Positions 15,221 to 23,863 of a stretch of DNA of 64,000 bases are shown here, piece by piece (positions within the stretch are counted from its first letter, which is position 1; every line of letters starts with the position of its first letter). The stretch is from Candidatus Aquidulcis sp. (GTDB lineage Bacteria > Chloroflexota > Anaerolineae > UBA4142): the NCBI GenBank assembly GCA_020723345.1, contig DYJA01000002.1, positions 424 to 64,423 of the forward strand. The letters are read 5' to 3'. The notes under the pieces were generated by a model. That model did no database searches. It was not told where the DNA came from and saw only the letters and a program-made list of their open reading frames with translations. The translations under genes were made by a program, and so were the position numbers.

Positions 15221-16504
15221 CTATGACGCCACGCGCCGCGCGCGCAATCGTTCAATTGCGGCTTGGAGCGATGCCTGCATCCGGCTGACCGCTTCCGCCA
15301 ACTCGCCGATTTCATCTTTGCGGCTCACGTCAACCCGCGCGTCGAGTTCGCCCAGACTGATCCGGTCGGCAACCTGGGTCAACTGGTTGATGGGATTGGT
15401 GAACCCGCGCGCCACCAAGTAGGCGACGACGATGATGATCGCGAGTAAGACCGCAATCGACACAAAATAGATCGTTTGCCAGAGATTCAACTCGCTGAAG
15501 AACGACGAGAACGGCGACATGATCACGTACCGCCACGGTTTGCTGCTCAGACTGGCGATCGCGGCAAAGTTGCGTTCTGCGTTGCTGTCGGAGGAAGTCT
15601 CAAACGTCTTGAGACCGGGACTGACGAGCGCATTTGCCACTTCGGGAATGGCGACGACCTGTACCTTCGTGGCAGTTGCAGTGCCAAACCGCTTTTCGCT
15701 CACGATGGCTTTTTCTTCTTCCGGCGCAACCGGCGCAACAGCGGTGTAGAGCAGCGGACTGTTTTGCATTTCCTCGCGTCGACCGAGACTGAGACTGTTC
15801 GCCAAGCGAATTCCGTTCTCGTCCAACAACATGCCGTACGATCCTTTACCGGCAACGTCTTTGTCGCGCTCCACCAAGCCCCAAATACCACTCAGCGCGA
15901 GACGACTACGAACAACGCCGATGGCTTTGTTGCTGACATCCCGAATCGGCGCGCTGAAAAAGATGGCGGGGCGGTTGGTGATGACGGAAACAGACGGATC
16001 GGAGATGAAAGAAGCCGTTCCCTTCATCGGCTCGATAAAATACGGACGAAACGAGACGTCGGTGTTGATGTCCGCCTCCACGGAAGACAGAACGATCTTG
16101 CCGCTCGGATCGACAATGGCGATTGATTCATAGTCCGTCCGGTTTGCCAACGCGCGGAGCGCGCGCAAGGCGGCTTGCTGGTTCAGCACGTCAGTGCGAT
16201 TTGCCAAAAAGTTCGCGAGTTCGGGTAATTGGCTCGCCGCGATAATGTCTTCGCGCTTGTCCGCCAAGTATTGATCCACCGCGCTGCCAGTCGCGACAGT
16301 ATGACCCGATAGATTGGTGGCGGCTTGGCTCGACACGACGTCGTAGAACACGCGAAACGTTAGGTTACCCAGCGTAGCCGACGGCAAAATACCAAAGATG
16401 AGAAAGAGCGCCAGCAATTTATTCCGAATGCGCCAGTCACTGATTCGGAAAAATCCTGACAGTGAGGGCGCCCTTGGCGCGGCGACATTTGTAAGCGTAG
16501 TCAT
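15221..16504 (-). CDS. dCache-HAMP receptor without output domain
   Basis: 427 residues. One transmembrane helix at ~28-50, a ~290-residue periplasmic double-Cache domain (IAIVDPSGKIVLSS, FRPYFIEPMKGTASFISDPSVS, GSYGMLLDENGIRLANS), a second transmembrane helix at ~345-368, and a HAMP domain (NPINQLTQVADRISLGELDARVDVSRKDEIGELAEAVSRM). The protein ends about 20 residues after HAMP with no kinase, methyl-accepting or cyclase domain. The signal must pass to a separate partner; the PATAN, Roadblock and GTPase proteins encoded alongside are candidates. MglA/MglB-type loci often carry such receptors. Confidence 0.85.
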   Translation of the reverse strand: MTTLTNVAAPRAPSLSGFFRISDWRIRNKLLALFLIFGILPSATLGNLTFRVFYDVVSSQAATNLSGHTVATGSAVDQYLADKREDIIAASQLPELANFLANRTDVLNQQAALRALRALANRTDYESIAIVDPSGKIVLSSVEADINTDVSFRPYFIEPMKGTASFISDPSVSVITNRPAIFFSAPIRDVSNKAIGVVRSRLALSGIWGLVERDKDVAGKGSYGMLLDENGIRLANSLSLGRREEMQNSPLLYTAVAPVAPEEEKAIVSEKRFGTATATKVQVVAIPEVANALVSPGLKTFETSSDSNAERNFAAIASLSSKPWRYVIMSPFSSFFSELNLWQTIYFVSIAVLLAIIIVVAYLVARGFTNPINQLTQVADRISLGELDARVDVSRKDEIGELAEAVSRMQASLQAAIERLRARRVAS

Positions 16505-16528
16505 AGTTTACTCCTTGTATGCGATTTC

Positions 16529-17002
16529 TTACGATTTGCGAATGGCTTCCAGCATCACCCGCTGGAAATTGAGTCGCCGGTGATCGTCCTTGATGGCGGC
16601 GCTGACCCGTTCTACCAGATCGGCGAGCCGGTCGCGCGGGAAACTCTCGCGTTTTTCGCCGAGCGCGGCGATCTCGTCTTCGACAATGATGCTGGCGAGT
16701 GGTCCCATCGCGCGCGCCAGTTCGCGCGCGATCTCGTCGAAGAATGCGCTGTTCACGCTTGGGCTGGGCGGCGGCGCGCTGCCGGGCGCGGCTTCCAAGA
16801 TGCGCGCTTTGAAAAGTGTGTCGGCGATGCCGATGACCGTCGCCTCATGCATTCCGAGGTTTTGGGCGATCTCGGCGAGGGAGCGAACTCCGTTCACCTG
16901 AGTCAGGACGCGCCACGCGTCCGGCTTCAAATTGACTTCGCCGTTGAGTTCGCTGCTCGATAATCTAAAGATGACTTGCGCCGATTGATTTGGAGCGTCC
17001 AT
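16529..17002 (-). CDS. Winged-helix-like protein with C-terminal DUF8082-like domain
   Basis: 157 residues. The N-terminal ~65 residues (LKPDAWRVLTQVNGVRSLAEIAQNLGMHEATVIGIADTLFKARIL) look like a PATAN-associated winged helix. After a Pro-rich linker (PGSAPPPSPS), the C-terminal domain (IARELARAMGPLASIIVEDEIAALGE...FPRDRLADLVERVSAAI) resembles the four-helix module found with Roadblock proteins. Likely an adaptor in the GTPase pathway; the exact function is unknown. Confidence 0.65.
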   Translation of the reverse strand: MDAPNQSAQVIFRLSSSELNGEVNLKPDAWRVLTQVNGVRSLAEIAQNLGMHEATVIGIADTLFKARILEAAPGSAPPPSPSVNSAFFDEIARELARAMGPLASIIVEDEIAALGEKRESFPRDRLADLVERVSAAIKDDHRRLNFQRVMLEAIRKS

Positions 17003-17045
17003 GCGTTTTCTCTCCCGCTATGGGCAGAATAACTTGCCCCGCTAC

Positions 17046-17504
17046 TCAGCCCAGCCGCATACCGATGTCGGTTTTTGTGTTGGCTGCCAGGTATCTTTGC
17101 AATTCTTTGTCGGCGACAAAGGGCGTCGCGGCGACGTTCAGGGTCATCCGCAAGAGCGCGAGACTCGCGCTGCGCGCGCTGACGACGGCGATAAAGGCGT
17201 TACCGAGCGACCGGACGTACATTTGGCGGTCCGCAAAATCCAATTCCGTCTCGGCGAAAGCACGCCCGCTGAATGCCGCGAAAATCGTCGCGACGCACGC
17301 GCCGACGCGCTCGAGCGTCTCGCGCGACAGTTCGCCGGTGACCCAGGCGGCGAGCGTTGTGCCTCGCTGGTCGCAGATCAACGCGTGTTGCGCGCCCGGC
17401 ACCTGATCCATTTCTTGGAGCAGCGCAAAAGTGCGCTTGTTCAGCGTCGTCAAGCGTGCGTCGTACCAAAACGAGTTTGGCTCTTGGAGAATGGTGCTTG
17501 CCAT
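17046..17504 (-). CDS. Roadblock-like signalling protein
   Basis: 152 residues from ATG 17504. The core RTFALLQEMDQVPGAQHALICDQRGTTLAAWVTG, VGACVATIFAAFS, DFADRQMYVRSLGNAFIAVVSARSASLALLRMTLNVAA matches a divergent Roadblock/LC7 fold. It is the third or fourth Roadblock-type protein of this locus and lies 14 nt after the upstream PATAN-like gene. Confidence 0.65.
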   Translation of the reverse strand: MASTILQEPNSFWYDARLTTLNKRTFALLQEMDQVPGAQHALICDQRGTTLAAWVTGELSRETLERVGACVATIFAAFSGRAFAETELDFADRQMYVRSLGNAFIAVVSARSASLALLRMTLNVAATPFVADKELQRYLAANTKTDIGMRLG

Positions 17505-17518
17505 GTTGGGCTTTTCCC

Positions 17519-18532
17519 TCAAGACGCAAAGACTTCTGGCAGCGTCGTCGTCAAACCGATCTGTTCCAATTGAAAAGATTGTTCCGCGCGCAGCGGCGTC
17601 GTCGCTTCGCGTAATTGCGCGGGAATATCCTGGGTCGCCGGTTGCGCCGCAAGTTCACGCACGGCTTGCGCGACGCATTGGCTCAAGCCCGCGTTGAATT
17701 GCGCCACCGTGGCTTGCCCGTCGAATTTGATTTTCCCGTCGCGATATTCAAATTCCCCCGCAAAGGGATCGAGAAAGGGATACGTCGACGCTTTGGCGAT
17801 GCACGCGCGACGGAGGGCGGGATTGAACGCGCTCGTTTTCGCCGAATCATCCACACCGCGTTCCACCACCTGCAGAACTGTTTGCCACAATGCCAGCATT
17901 CCCGGTCGCGCAAAACTATCCGCCAGATCCAGATCGGCGCTGTAGACGTGGCTCAGATCGGTGCGATACACGGTGAAGAGCGCGGGGTGTTTCGTCATCG
18001 TTTGGACGATCTTGTCCAAAACCGCGCCTGACGTGACGGCGCCTTGGCTCGCCAGGGCGCACTCTAAAATTTCTCCTTCGCGGAGCAGAATGGTCGCCGC
18101 GTCCTGGGTGTCGGTCGAACGCGCGTCGATTGCGCCGGTGTGTTTTTCGCTTTGGAGTTTCGCGATGAGTTTGTCGAGTCCGGTCAAATCGTTGCTGAGA
18201 TCCTTGTAGATGGGCTCGCTGACGAAAAGATTCGCGATGATCTGTGTCACGTCGGCAGTGAGCCGGTAGACGCTGATCGTGTTGTCTTTTTCTTTGCCTT
18301 TGACGGCGATGCTTGCCGCCGCGCTGGGTCCCGACCGGCGTTGATCTTTGAGTTCCTCGCTCGCGTTGACGATGCGACCCGTGTCGAACAAGAGAATGCC
18401 TTTGTACTCCCAGCCGGCAATTTGCACATAGCCGGTGAATTGATTGCTGCGCAATTCCGCCAGCATCGCTTCCAATTGCGTGAAAGAGGTATTGAGATTT
18501 TCGTAGAGCGCATTTCCGTGCGGAAAAATCAT
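17519..18532 (-). CDS. PATAN/DUF4388-like regulatory protein
   Basis: 337 residues from ATG 18532. The N-terminal part (NLNTSFTQLEAMLAELRSNQFTGYVQIAGWEYKGILLFDTGRIVNASEE) and a second segment (LTGLDKLIAKLQSEKHTGAIDAR...ILLREGEILECALA) are two DUF4388 (PATAN)-like repeats, each a beta-rich unit ending in a gain-of-signal strand. A helical region (YPFLDPFAGEFEYRDGKIKF, then VAQFNAGLSQCVAQAVRELA) follows. PATAN proteins are adaptors in two-component and GTPase circuits. Confidence 0.65.
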   Translation of the reverse strand: MIFPHGNALYENLNTSFTQLEAMLAELRSNQFTGYVQIAGWEYKGILLFDTGRIVNASEELKDQRRSGPSAAASIAVKGKEKDNTISVYRLTADVTQIIANLFVSEPIYKDLSNDLTGLDKLIAKLQSEKHTGAIDARSTDTQDAATILLREGEILECALASQGAVTSGAVLDKIVQTMTKHPALFTVYRTDLSHVYSADLDLADSFARPGMLALWQTVLQVVERGVDDSAKTSAFNPALRRACIAKASTYPFLDPFAGEFEYRDGKIKFDGQATVAQFNAGLSQCVAQAVRELAAQPATQDIPAQLREATTPLRAEQSFQLEQIGLTTTLPEVFAS

Positions 18533-18554
18533 GAGGTTTCCTCGAAAGGGTTTG

Positions 18555-19199
18555 TTATGAGTGGAACGCCTGGATAGCGGGCTTGAGCGCTTCGACGGAG
18601 GTATTTCCATCGAGCCAGCAGGCGAGAAAATCGTCCTTCAATTTTTGGATCAAAATTTTCTCGGTCGGGCTGATCAGGACGATGTGGCGCGGCGCGCCCA
18701 GTCCCAGCAGCGCGCTGATCCTTTCCATATTCGCGATGGTTTGCAGAATTGTCGCGGGTTCTTCGGTGACGACTTGGCCGCGCGCGTCCGCGCGCACCGC
18801 GCCATTCGGGCGAACGACGAGCGCGGCGCGGACGCCCTGTTTGCCTTTGAGATTTCGCAGGTGCGTTTCGAGCGCGCCGTCGCGTTCCGCGCGCGATTCG
18901 TCGGCGCGATGGAGTCCATCGATCAAGAGCGCGCTCCAGGGTGTCGTCACGTTGCGTTCGACGGAAGCCACTTCGGTCTCCACGCGAAAGTCGGCTTCTT
19001 CCCATGTCAAGAGTTCGTAGACCGCGCTTTCTCCGGCGAGATCATCCGCGCGCGCGCAAATTAGTTCGCCGTCCGCAAAGATCAGCGTCCCTTTGTGCGA
19101 ACCGCGTGTCAACGTGACTTGCGCTTGATGCTGCTCGCTGCATTGAACTTGGACGAGATTCGCCAAACTCAGATCGCGCAAAGTTCCCGTTAGGGGCAT
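18555..19199 (-). CDS. DUF4388 (PATAN) domain protein with Roadblock-like C-terminal region
   Basis: 214 residues starting MPLTGTLRDLSLANLVQVQCSEQHQAQVTL, the typical DUF4388 opening, then GTLIFADGELICARADDLAGESAVYELLTWEEADFRVE. Residues ~125-210 (VRAALVVRPNGAVRADARGQ, then AILLGLGAPRHIVLISPTEKILIQKL-like strands) resemble a Roadblock fold. The start overlaps the REC-GTPase stop by one base (TAATG), so the two are coupled and probably interact. Confidence 0.75.
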   Translation of the reverse strand: MPLTGTLRDLSLANLVQVQCSEQHQAQVTLTRGSHKGTLIFADGELICARADDLAGESAVYELLTWEEADFRVETEVASVERNVTTPWSALLIDGLHRADESRAERDGALETHLRNLKGKQGVRAALVVRPNGAVRADARGQVVTEEPATILQTIANMERISALLGLGAPRHIVLISPTEKILIQKLKDDFLACWLDGNTSVEALKPAIQAFHS

Positions 19200-20143
19200 T
19201 ACGATCCTTCTCCATTCCGGCGGCTGATGACCGGCGCGCGCGCGTGATCCATCGCAATGTGAGCGAGGGCGTGGAAGAGTTCACGCACGCCGCCTCCGTT
19301 CATGCAACTCGTCTCGACGAAAGGAATGTGCCACGCGGTTGCCAACGCCAAGCCCTCGGCGGTGCTGACTTGGCGCGTCAGATCGGTTTTGTTGCCTGCC
19401 AAGATCAATGGAATATCCGGCAAAATGCTGCGAACTTCATCGCGCCACCGGGGGAGCCGTTCGAACGTCGCGCGCTGGCTCACGTCGTACACCAAGCCGA
19501 CGGCTTTGCTGCCGCGATAGAACGCGCGGCGCGTAAATTCAAACTGCTCTTGCCCGCTCACGTCCCACACGATCAGCCGCGCGGCTTGATCGTCGTGATG
19601 GATGTCGTACAAGTGAAAGTCGACGCCGATGGTGATGATCCGCGCGGCTTCGAATTTACCGGTACACAACCGGCGGATCAGCGTCGTTTTGCCAACACAG
19701 CCCTCGCCGCCGAGTGTGATTTTGAGCGCCTGGGGTCCCGACGCGCAAGACGGGGGCGGTGGATCAGTGTCTTGGGAAAAAGCGAGCGCTTCTTCGATCA
19801 CGCGTTTGAGATCAGCCAATGGAAATGGCTTGGTCATGTAATGATAGACGTTGAGTCGTTGCGCGGCTTGCCGCACTTCGTCCGAGCCATACGCCGTGAT
19901 CAAGATCGTGAGCGTGGCGGGGTCTTTGTCTTTGAGTGTTTCGATCAAATCCAGACCGCTCATGCCGGGCATTCGTTGATCGGTGACGACGAGATCCCAA
20001 TTCCCTTGTTCGAATTTTCGGAGCGCCTCTTCGGCAGAGGTGACGGTCTCGATTTGAAACGTCGCGCCGAGATCCGCCAATCCATCGCGGATCAAGAGAG
20101 CAACCATCGCATCATCTTCTGCCACCAAAACGCGTTTGGTCAT
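19199..20143 (-). CDS. Response-regulator receiver domain fused to a Rab/Ras-like small GTPase
   Basis: 314 residues from ATG 20143. Residues 4-122 are a receiver domain: acidic pair Asp10-Asp11, phospho-acceptor Asp55 (VVTDQRMPG), Thr83 and Lys105. A Pro-rich linker (DPPPPS, ~127-132) leads to a small GTPase at ~138-300 with P-loop GGEGCVGKT (145-153), Rab-like switch I TIGVDF (Thr171), WDVSGQE (Asp194-Gln198), NKTD (251-254) and ETSC (277-280). All G-motifs needed for GTP binding and hydrolysis are present. Phosphorylation of Asp55 could set GTPase state. It heads the locus; a TATACT -10-like box lies at 20240-20245 on this strand with no clear -35. Confidence 0.9.
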   Translation of the reverse strand: MTKRVLVAEDDAMVALLIRDGLADLGATFQIETVTSAEEALRKFEQGNWDLVVTDQRMPGMSGLDLIETLKDKDPATLTILITAYGSDEVRQAAQRLNVYHYMTKPFPLADLKRVIEEALAFSQDTDPPPPSCASGPQALKITLGGEGCVGKTTLIRRLCTGKFEAARIITIGVDFHLYDIHHDDQAARLIVWDVSGQEQFEFTRRAFYRGSKAVGLVYDVSQRATFERLPRWRDEVRSILPDIPLILAGNKTDLTRQVSTAEGLALATAWHIPFVETSCMNGGGVRELFHALAHIAMDHARAPVISRRNGEGS

Positions 20144-20303
20144 CCATTTCTCCCTGGGTGAAAAATCGCAAACCACCTCGACAATACGAGAAAGCCAGAG
20201 CGCCGAGGTTCTACTTTTATTTGCCCTGAACCCTAGCGCAGTATAACAGAGATATTCGAGAAATTGGGTTACAGAGGATTGCAGTTTAATAACGATTGCG
20301 TAA

Positions 20304-20346
20304 CGTGGAAAAAGAAACCCGCAGGGTTTCCAGGAACCCTGCGGGG
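20304..20346 (-). terminator. Intrinsic terminator after the response regulator
   Basis: Stem CCCGCAGGGTTTC / GGAACCCTGCGGG (20318-20345) followed on the minus strand by TTTCTTTTTCC. It separates the upstream regulator gene from the GTPase locus. The remaining 20144-20303 is AT-richer and holds the likely promoter of the locus. Confidence 0.85.
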
Positions 20347-20367
20347 TGATAGGCACAGCCGACGCGT

Positions 20368-21153
20368 TTACGTGACGAAGCGATAACCCTTGCCGCGCAC
20401 GTTCAAGATGTAACGTGGATTATCGGGATCATCGCCCAATTTCTGCCGCAGCCGTTGAATGTGGACGCGGACGATGGGGCGCGCGTCGGTCTCGACGACG
20501 TCGTATCCTTGAATGGCTTTGATCAGTTCGTTCGCCGTGATGACGCGTTCAGAGTGACGCGCCAGATAGTCGAGGATGTCGAATTCGGTCGCGGTCAGTT
20601 CGAGCGGTTCATTGCCGCGCACGACGAGACGTTTCTGGCGGTCGATCACGAGCGTCGCAGTTTGCGCGAACCGCTGCGTGACTTGGGGATCGGCAGGCAG
20701 TGCTTTGTCTTCGACCTTGAGTTCGTGCAGGGTCGCCTCAAGTTGCGCGATGACTTGGCGTCGTCGCGCTTCCTCGCGTTGTTTAGCCAGCCCGCGCTCT
20801 GCGCTCTCGATGATCTGCGCGATGCTCGCGGGTTTGGTCAAATAGTCGAACGCGCCAGCGCGCAGCGCGTTGATCGCGGAATCGAGCGTGCCGTAGCCGG
20901 TCATCATGATGACGACTATGGAAGCCCAACGGCGGCGGATTTCGGTCAACAAGTCAATTCCATCCATCGCGCCTGGCATTTTCAGATCGAGCAACACCAA
21001 GTCGAAGGATGTGCTCGCGCAGACGCGCAAGGCGTCTTCTGCCGTGGCGGCGCTTTGAACGTGATGCCCTTGCGAAGTCAACGCCTCGGCAACGATCGTG
21101 CGAATGGTTTCCTCATCGTCGACGACGAGAATGGATGCGGGTTGAGTAGACAT
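20368..21153 (-). CDS. Response regulator with receiver and OmpR/PhoB-type winged-helix domain
   Basis: 261 residues. Receiver with Asp56 (LVLLDLKMPG) and Lys (DYLTKPAS). A coiled linker (AKQREEARRRQVIAQLEATLHEL) is unusually long. The C-terminal winged helix is PhoB-type: LELTATEFDILDYLARHSERVITANELI...RVHIQRLRQKLGDDPDNPRYILNVRGKGYRF. Its ATG lies 90 nt after the histidine kinase stop, with an inverted repeat between. It likely controls transcription in response to the kinase encoded upstream. Confidence 0.88.
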   Translation of the reverse strand: MSTQPASILVVDDEETIRTIVAEALTSQGHHVQSAATAEDALRVCASTSFDLVLLDLKMPGAMDGIDLLTEIRRRWASIVVIMMTGYGTLDSAINALRAGAFDYLTKPASIAQIIESAERGLAKQREEARRRQVIAQLEATLHELKVEDKALPADPQVTQRFAQTATLVIDRQKRLVVRGNEPLELTATEFDILDYLARHSERVITANELIKAIQGYDVVETDARPIVRVHIQRLRQKLGDDPDNPRYILNVRGKGYRFVT

Positions 21154-21174
21154 GGTTTTTCCCGTGGGGGCATT

Positions 21175-21234
21175 AACCTTGCGAAGATTGACCCCAAATC
21201 GCAAGTCGAATGCGCGATCAACCTTCGCCAGGTT
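21175..21234. repeat. Inverted repeat of the CTTCGCCAGG family
   Basis: AACCTTGCGAAG (21175-21186) pairs with CTTCGCCAGGTT (21223-21234). It lies between the kinase and regulator genes and is part of the same family as 12868-12959 and 35790-35822. Confidence 0.65.
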
Positions 21235-21243
21235 TGCCCAGCG

Positions 21244-23457
21244 TCACACCGGCAACCAAACGGTAAATGTGGTGCCGTGTCCCGGCGCGCTATCGACCGT
21301 GACGTGCCCGCCGTGTTGCGTGATGATGTTGTGGCAGACGGCTAAACCCAAGCCGGTCCCGTCCGGTTTCGTAGTAAAAAACGGTTCGAATATTTTGTCC
21401 AAGTCCTGCGGTGGAATACCATGACCACTGTCGGCGAGCGAAACGGTGAGCCATGTCCCCTCGTCGTGGATCACCTGCCCGCGAATTTCAAGGGTTCCGC
21501 CTTGCGGCATCGCTTCTGCCGCGTTCAAGATGAAATTCAAAAAGACTTGTTTGAGTTGATCGGCTGCGCCATTGATGAGGGGAATCTCTTCTGCCCAATC
21601 GGTGTGGATGCTCACGCGCGCGTGTTGCAGCCGTTTGGCGCTGAGCAGCAGCACGTCTTCGACCAACGCGCGCGCGTCCACCGGGGCGCGCTCGGCGCGC
21701 GCGGGGCGATAAAAGTCGAGCATGCGGCGGACAATGGCGGTCAAGCGTTCCAGTTCGGTGCTCGCCATGCCCAGATAGCGTTTGTTTTTTTCCAAGTCGC
21801 TCGTGGCTTGCGCCAAGTCGACGCAGCCGCGAATCGCTTGAAGAGGGTTGTTGATCTCGTGCGCAATCGACGCGGCGAGGCGACCGGTGGCTGCCATCTT
21901 TTCAGACTGGATGAGTTGCGCGCGCAATCGTTTTTCCGCCGTGATGTCTTGCCACACATTCACGCTGCCCAGATGATTTCCCGTTTCGTCGTGCAGCGGA
22001 TACGTTTTCAGGTGCAGGGTTCTGCCCAGCACGGAACTTTCTACTTCGCCTTCGGTGGGCGTGCCGGTCTCCAACAGGCGCATGTGGGGGCAATCGGGGG
22101 GCGGTGTGTCGCCGCCGTGAAAAATCTCAAAGCAATGTCTGCCGATCAGTTGCGCGGGTGTGGTGTTGATCCAATTCGCCAGGACGCGGTTCGCGCGCAG
22201 GATCCGGCATTGCTCGTCGATGAGCGCGATCCCTTCGTCAATCGCGTCGACCGTGTCTTCCCATTCCTGCTTGGCGTGTTCGATTTTGCGGAATAGTTCG
22301 CCGGAAGGAAATTGCGCGTTACGCATCTGTTCTTGCAGGCGTTTGTTCTGAATCGTCGGCGCGACCTGGGTTGCCATCGCTTCGAGCAGACGCAAATCGT
22401 CTGGCGTGAACGAGCCATCCATTTTGTTCAACAATTCGATCACGCCGATGGTTTCGGCTTCGGCGATGAGCGGCACGCACAGAATCGAGCGCGTGACGAA
22501 CCCGGTCACGCGATCCACGCCGGAATACCAACGCGGGTCGCGGGTTGCATCTTCGACAATCAACGATTGACCGGTCTCGGCAACGTAACCCGCGATGCCT
22601 TGCCCGACCCGGATGCGGAGCGAGGAAAAATGCTGCGCGTCGCCCCGCAAAATCTTGGCGAAGAACAACTGATTGCTGTCCCATTCGCGCAGCAAAACCG
22701 ATCCCGACTCGACGTTGATGTCTTTGTTGATCGTTTGAATGATGACGGTCAGGACTTGGTCCAAACTCTGCGCGGTGATCACTTGTTTGCCGACCGTGCC
22801 CCAAAGTAGTTCGTAGCGATTTTGCTCCACCAAGCGCGCGAATGATTCCCGGTATTCTTCCACGGACGCAAAAAAGCGCGCGGCGACGAAACCGATGCCC
22901 GCAATGGCAAGCGTCACGACGATCATGTGAAGAATCGGAATATACTCTGCCCGTGCGGGTTCGGGGTTGGGCGCAGGCGCGACGCCGGTTACTTCGGCAA
23001 GCGATATGAGCAGATACGCCGCGATGGCGAGCCCCGCGACGACGCGCGCGGTCTGCGCGCGCGGAATGATCACCGCCGCCAGCGGCACCACCACGAAATA
23101 CCAGGCGACTTGATCGGAGATGAGACTCCCGGTCGTGTGGAGATGCCAGGAAATAAATGCGAGGGTGATCGCAAAACTAAGGTACGTCGCCCACGCGATC
23201 GCGCGCGGATTCTGCCGGACGATGCGGGAATAAGGAATCAGAAAAAGCAAATCGGCGAGCAACAGACCGATGAGAATGGGATCGGGGGCTGGTTGCGCGG
23301 TGAACAGGAGGAACGCGATTAGAGCAAGATCGGCGATCAGTTTGCCACGAATCAACGCTGTGGCGCCGCGGTGTTGGCGTTGCGTGTTAGAAAGATCTAC
23401 GATATGCAGATCCGATGACAGATCAGATGGGCTGACCTGACTTGCTGAGTTCATCAT
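21244..23457 (-). CDS. Membrane histidine kinase, 6TM-GAF-PAS-HisKA-HATPase
   Basis: 737 residues. About six transmembrane helices at ~35-190, a GAF domain at ~215-375 (TINKDINVESGSVLLREW...GIAGYVAETGQSLIVEDATRDPRW), a PAS domain at ~395-505 (IDEGIALIDEQCRILRANRVLANWI) with an unusual CPHM segment (PPPDCPHMRL), then HisKA with phospho-acceptor His533 (SIAHEINNPLQAI) and HATPase with DSGHGIPPQDLDKIFEPFFTTKPDGTGLGL. This NtrB-like kinase class controls gene expression. It is followed by its probable regulator on the same strand. Confidence 0.9.
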   Translation of the reverse strand: MMNSASQVSPSDLSSDLHIVDLSNTQRQHRGATALIRGKLIADLALIAFLLFTAQPAPDPILIGLLLADLLFLIPYSRIVRQNPRAIAWATYLSFAITLAFISWHLHTTGSLISDQVAWYFVVVPLAAVIIPRAQTARVVAGLAIAAYLLISLAEVTGVAPAPNPEPARAEYIPILHMIVVTLAIAGIGFVAARFFASVEEYRESFARLVEQNRYELLWGTVGKQVITAQSLDQVLTVIIQTINKDINVESGSVLLREWDSNQLFFAKILRGDAQHFSSLRIRVGQGIAGYVAETGQSLIVEDATRDPRWYSGVDRVTGFVTRSILCVPLIAEAETIGVIELLNKMDGSFTPDDLRLLEAMATQVAPTIQNKRLQEQMRNAQFPSGELFRKIEHAKQEWEDTVDAIDEGIALIDEQCRILRANRVLANWINTTPAQLIGRHCFEIFHGGDTPPPDCPHMRLLETGTPTEGEVESSVLGRTLHLKTYPLHDETGNHLGSVNVWQDITAEKRLRAQLIQSEKMAATGRLAASIAHEINNPLQAIRGCVDLAQATSDLEKNKRYLGMASTELERLTAIVRRMLDFYRPARAERAPVDARALVEDVLLLSAKRLQHARVSIHTDWAEEIPLINGAADQLKQVFLNFILNAAEAMPQGGTLEIRGQVIHDEGTWLTVSLADSGHGIPPQDLDKIFEPFFTTKPDGTGLGLAVCHNIITQHGGHVTVDSAPGHGTTFTVWLPV

Positions 23458-23863
23458 CGGGGGTTATTTTACTACAGATGCGCATCCTTGTCTAACTTAT
23501 CGTAGGGTTTTCAGCGTCGAGCGTCCCTTATCATTTCGAGCGGAGCGAGAAATCTCCTCCACTGAAATCGAGATTTCTCGTCGGCGATCCTTCGACTCCG
23601 CTGACGCTCCGCTCAGGACGCCTCCTCGAAAACCTGCCCTGAGCGCAGTCGAAGGATGACAGTCCGCGACTTTGAAAGCCCTAAACTTATCGAGCGAAAT
23701 ATTTCAGCCGCCCGGACCGGTCAAGATTGCGGAAACCCGACTGGTTTGTGTTGCATCAGGGAAAAATATTTCATCCTTTCTTTTGACCGCTTTTTGACCC
23801 CTCGTACACAACGTTTTGACTTGTTTCCTTTATATTTGAGGCAGATTCTCAGGAGCCGGAGTG
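23458..23863. repeat. 400-bp intergenic region with REP-like palindromes
   Basis: Two REP-like elements, CCTTCGACTCC...CTCCGCTCAGG (23589-23617) and CCCTGAGCGCAGTCGAAGG (23637-23655), lie in opposite orientation. A separate inverted pair, GAGCGAGAAATCTC and GAGATTTCTCGTC, lies at 23545-23585. The rest (23660-23850) is AT-richer and should hold divergent promoters for the kinase and the CBS gene, but I see no box pair good enough to call. Confidence 0.7.
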
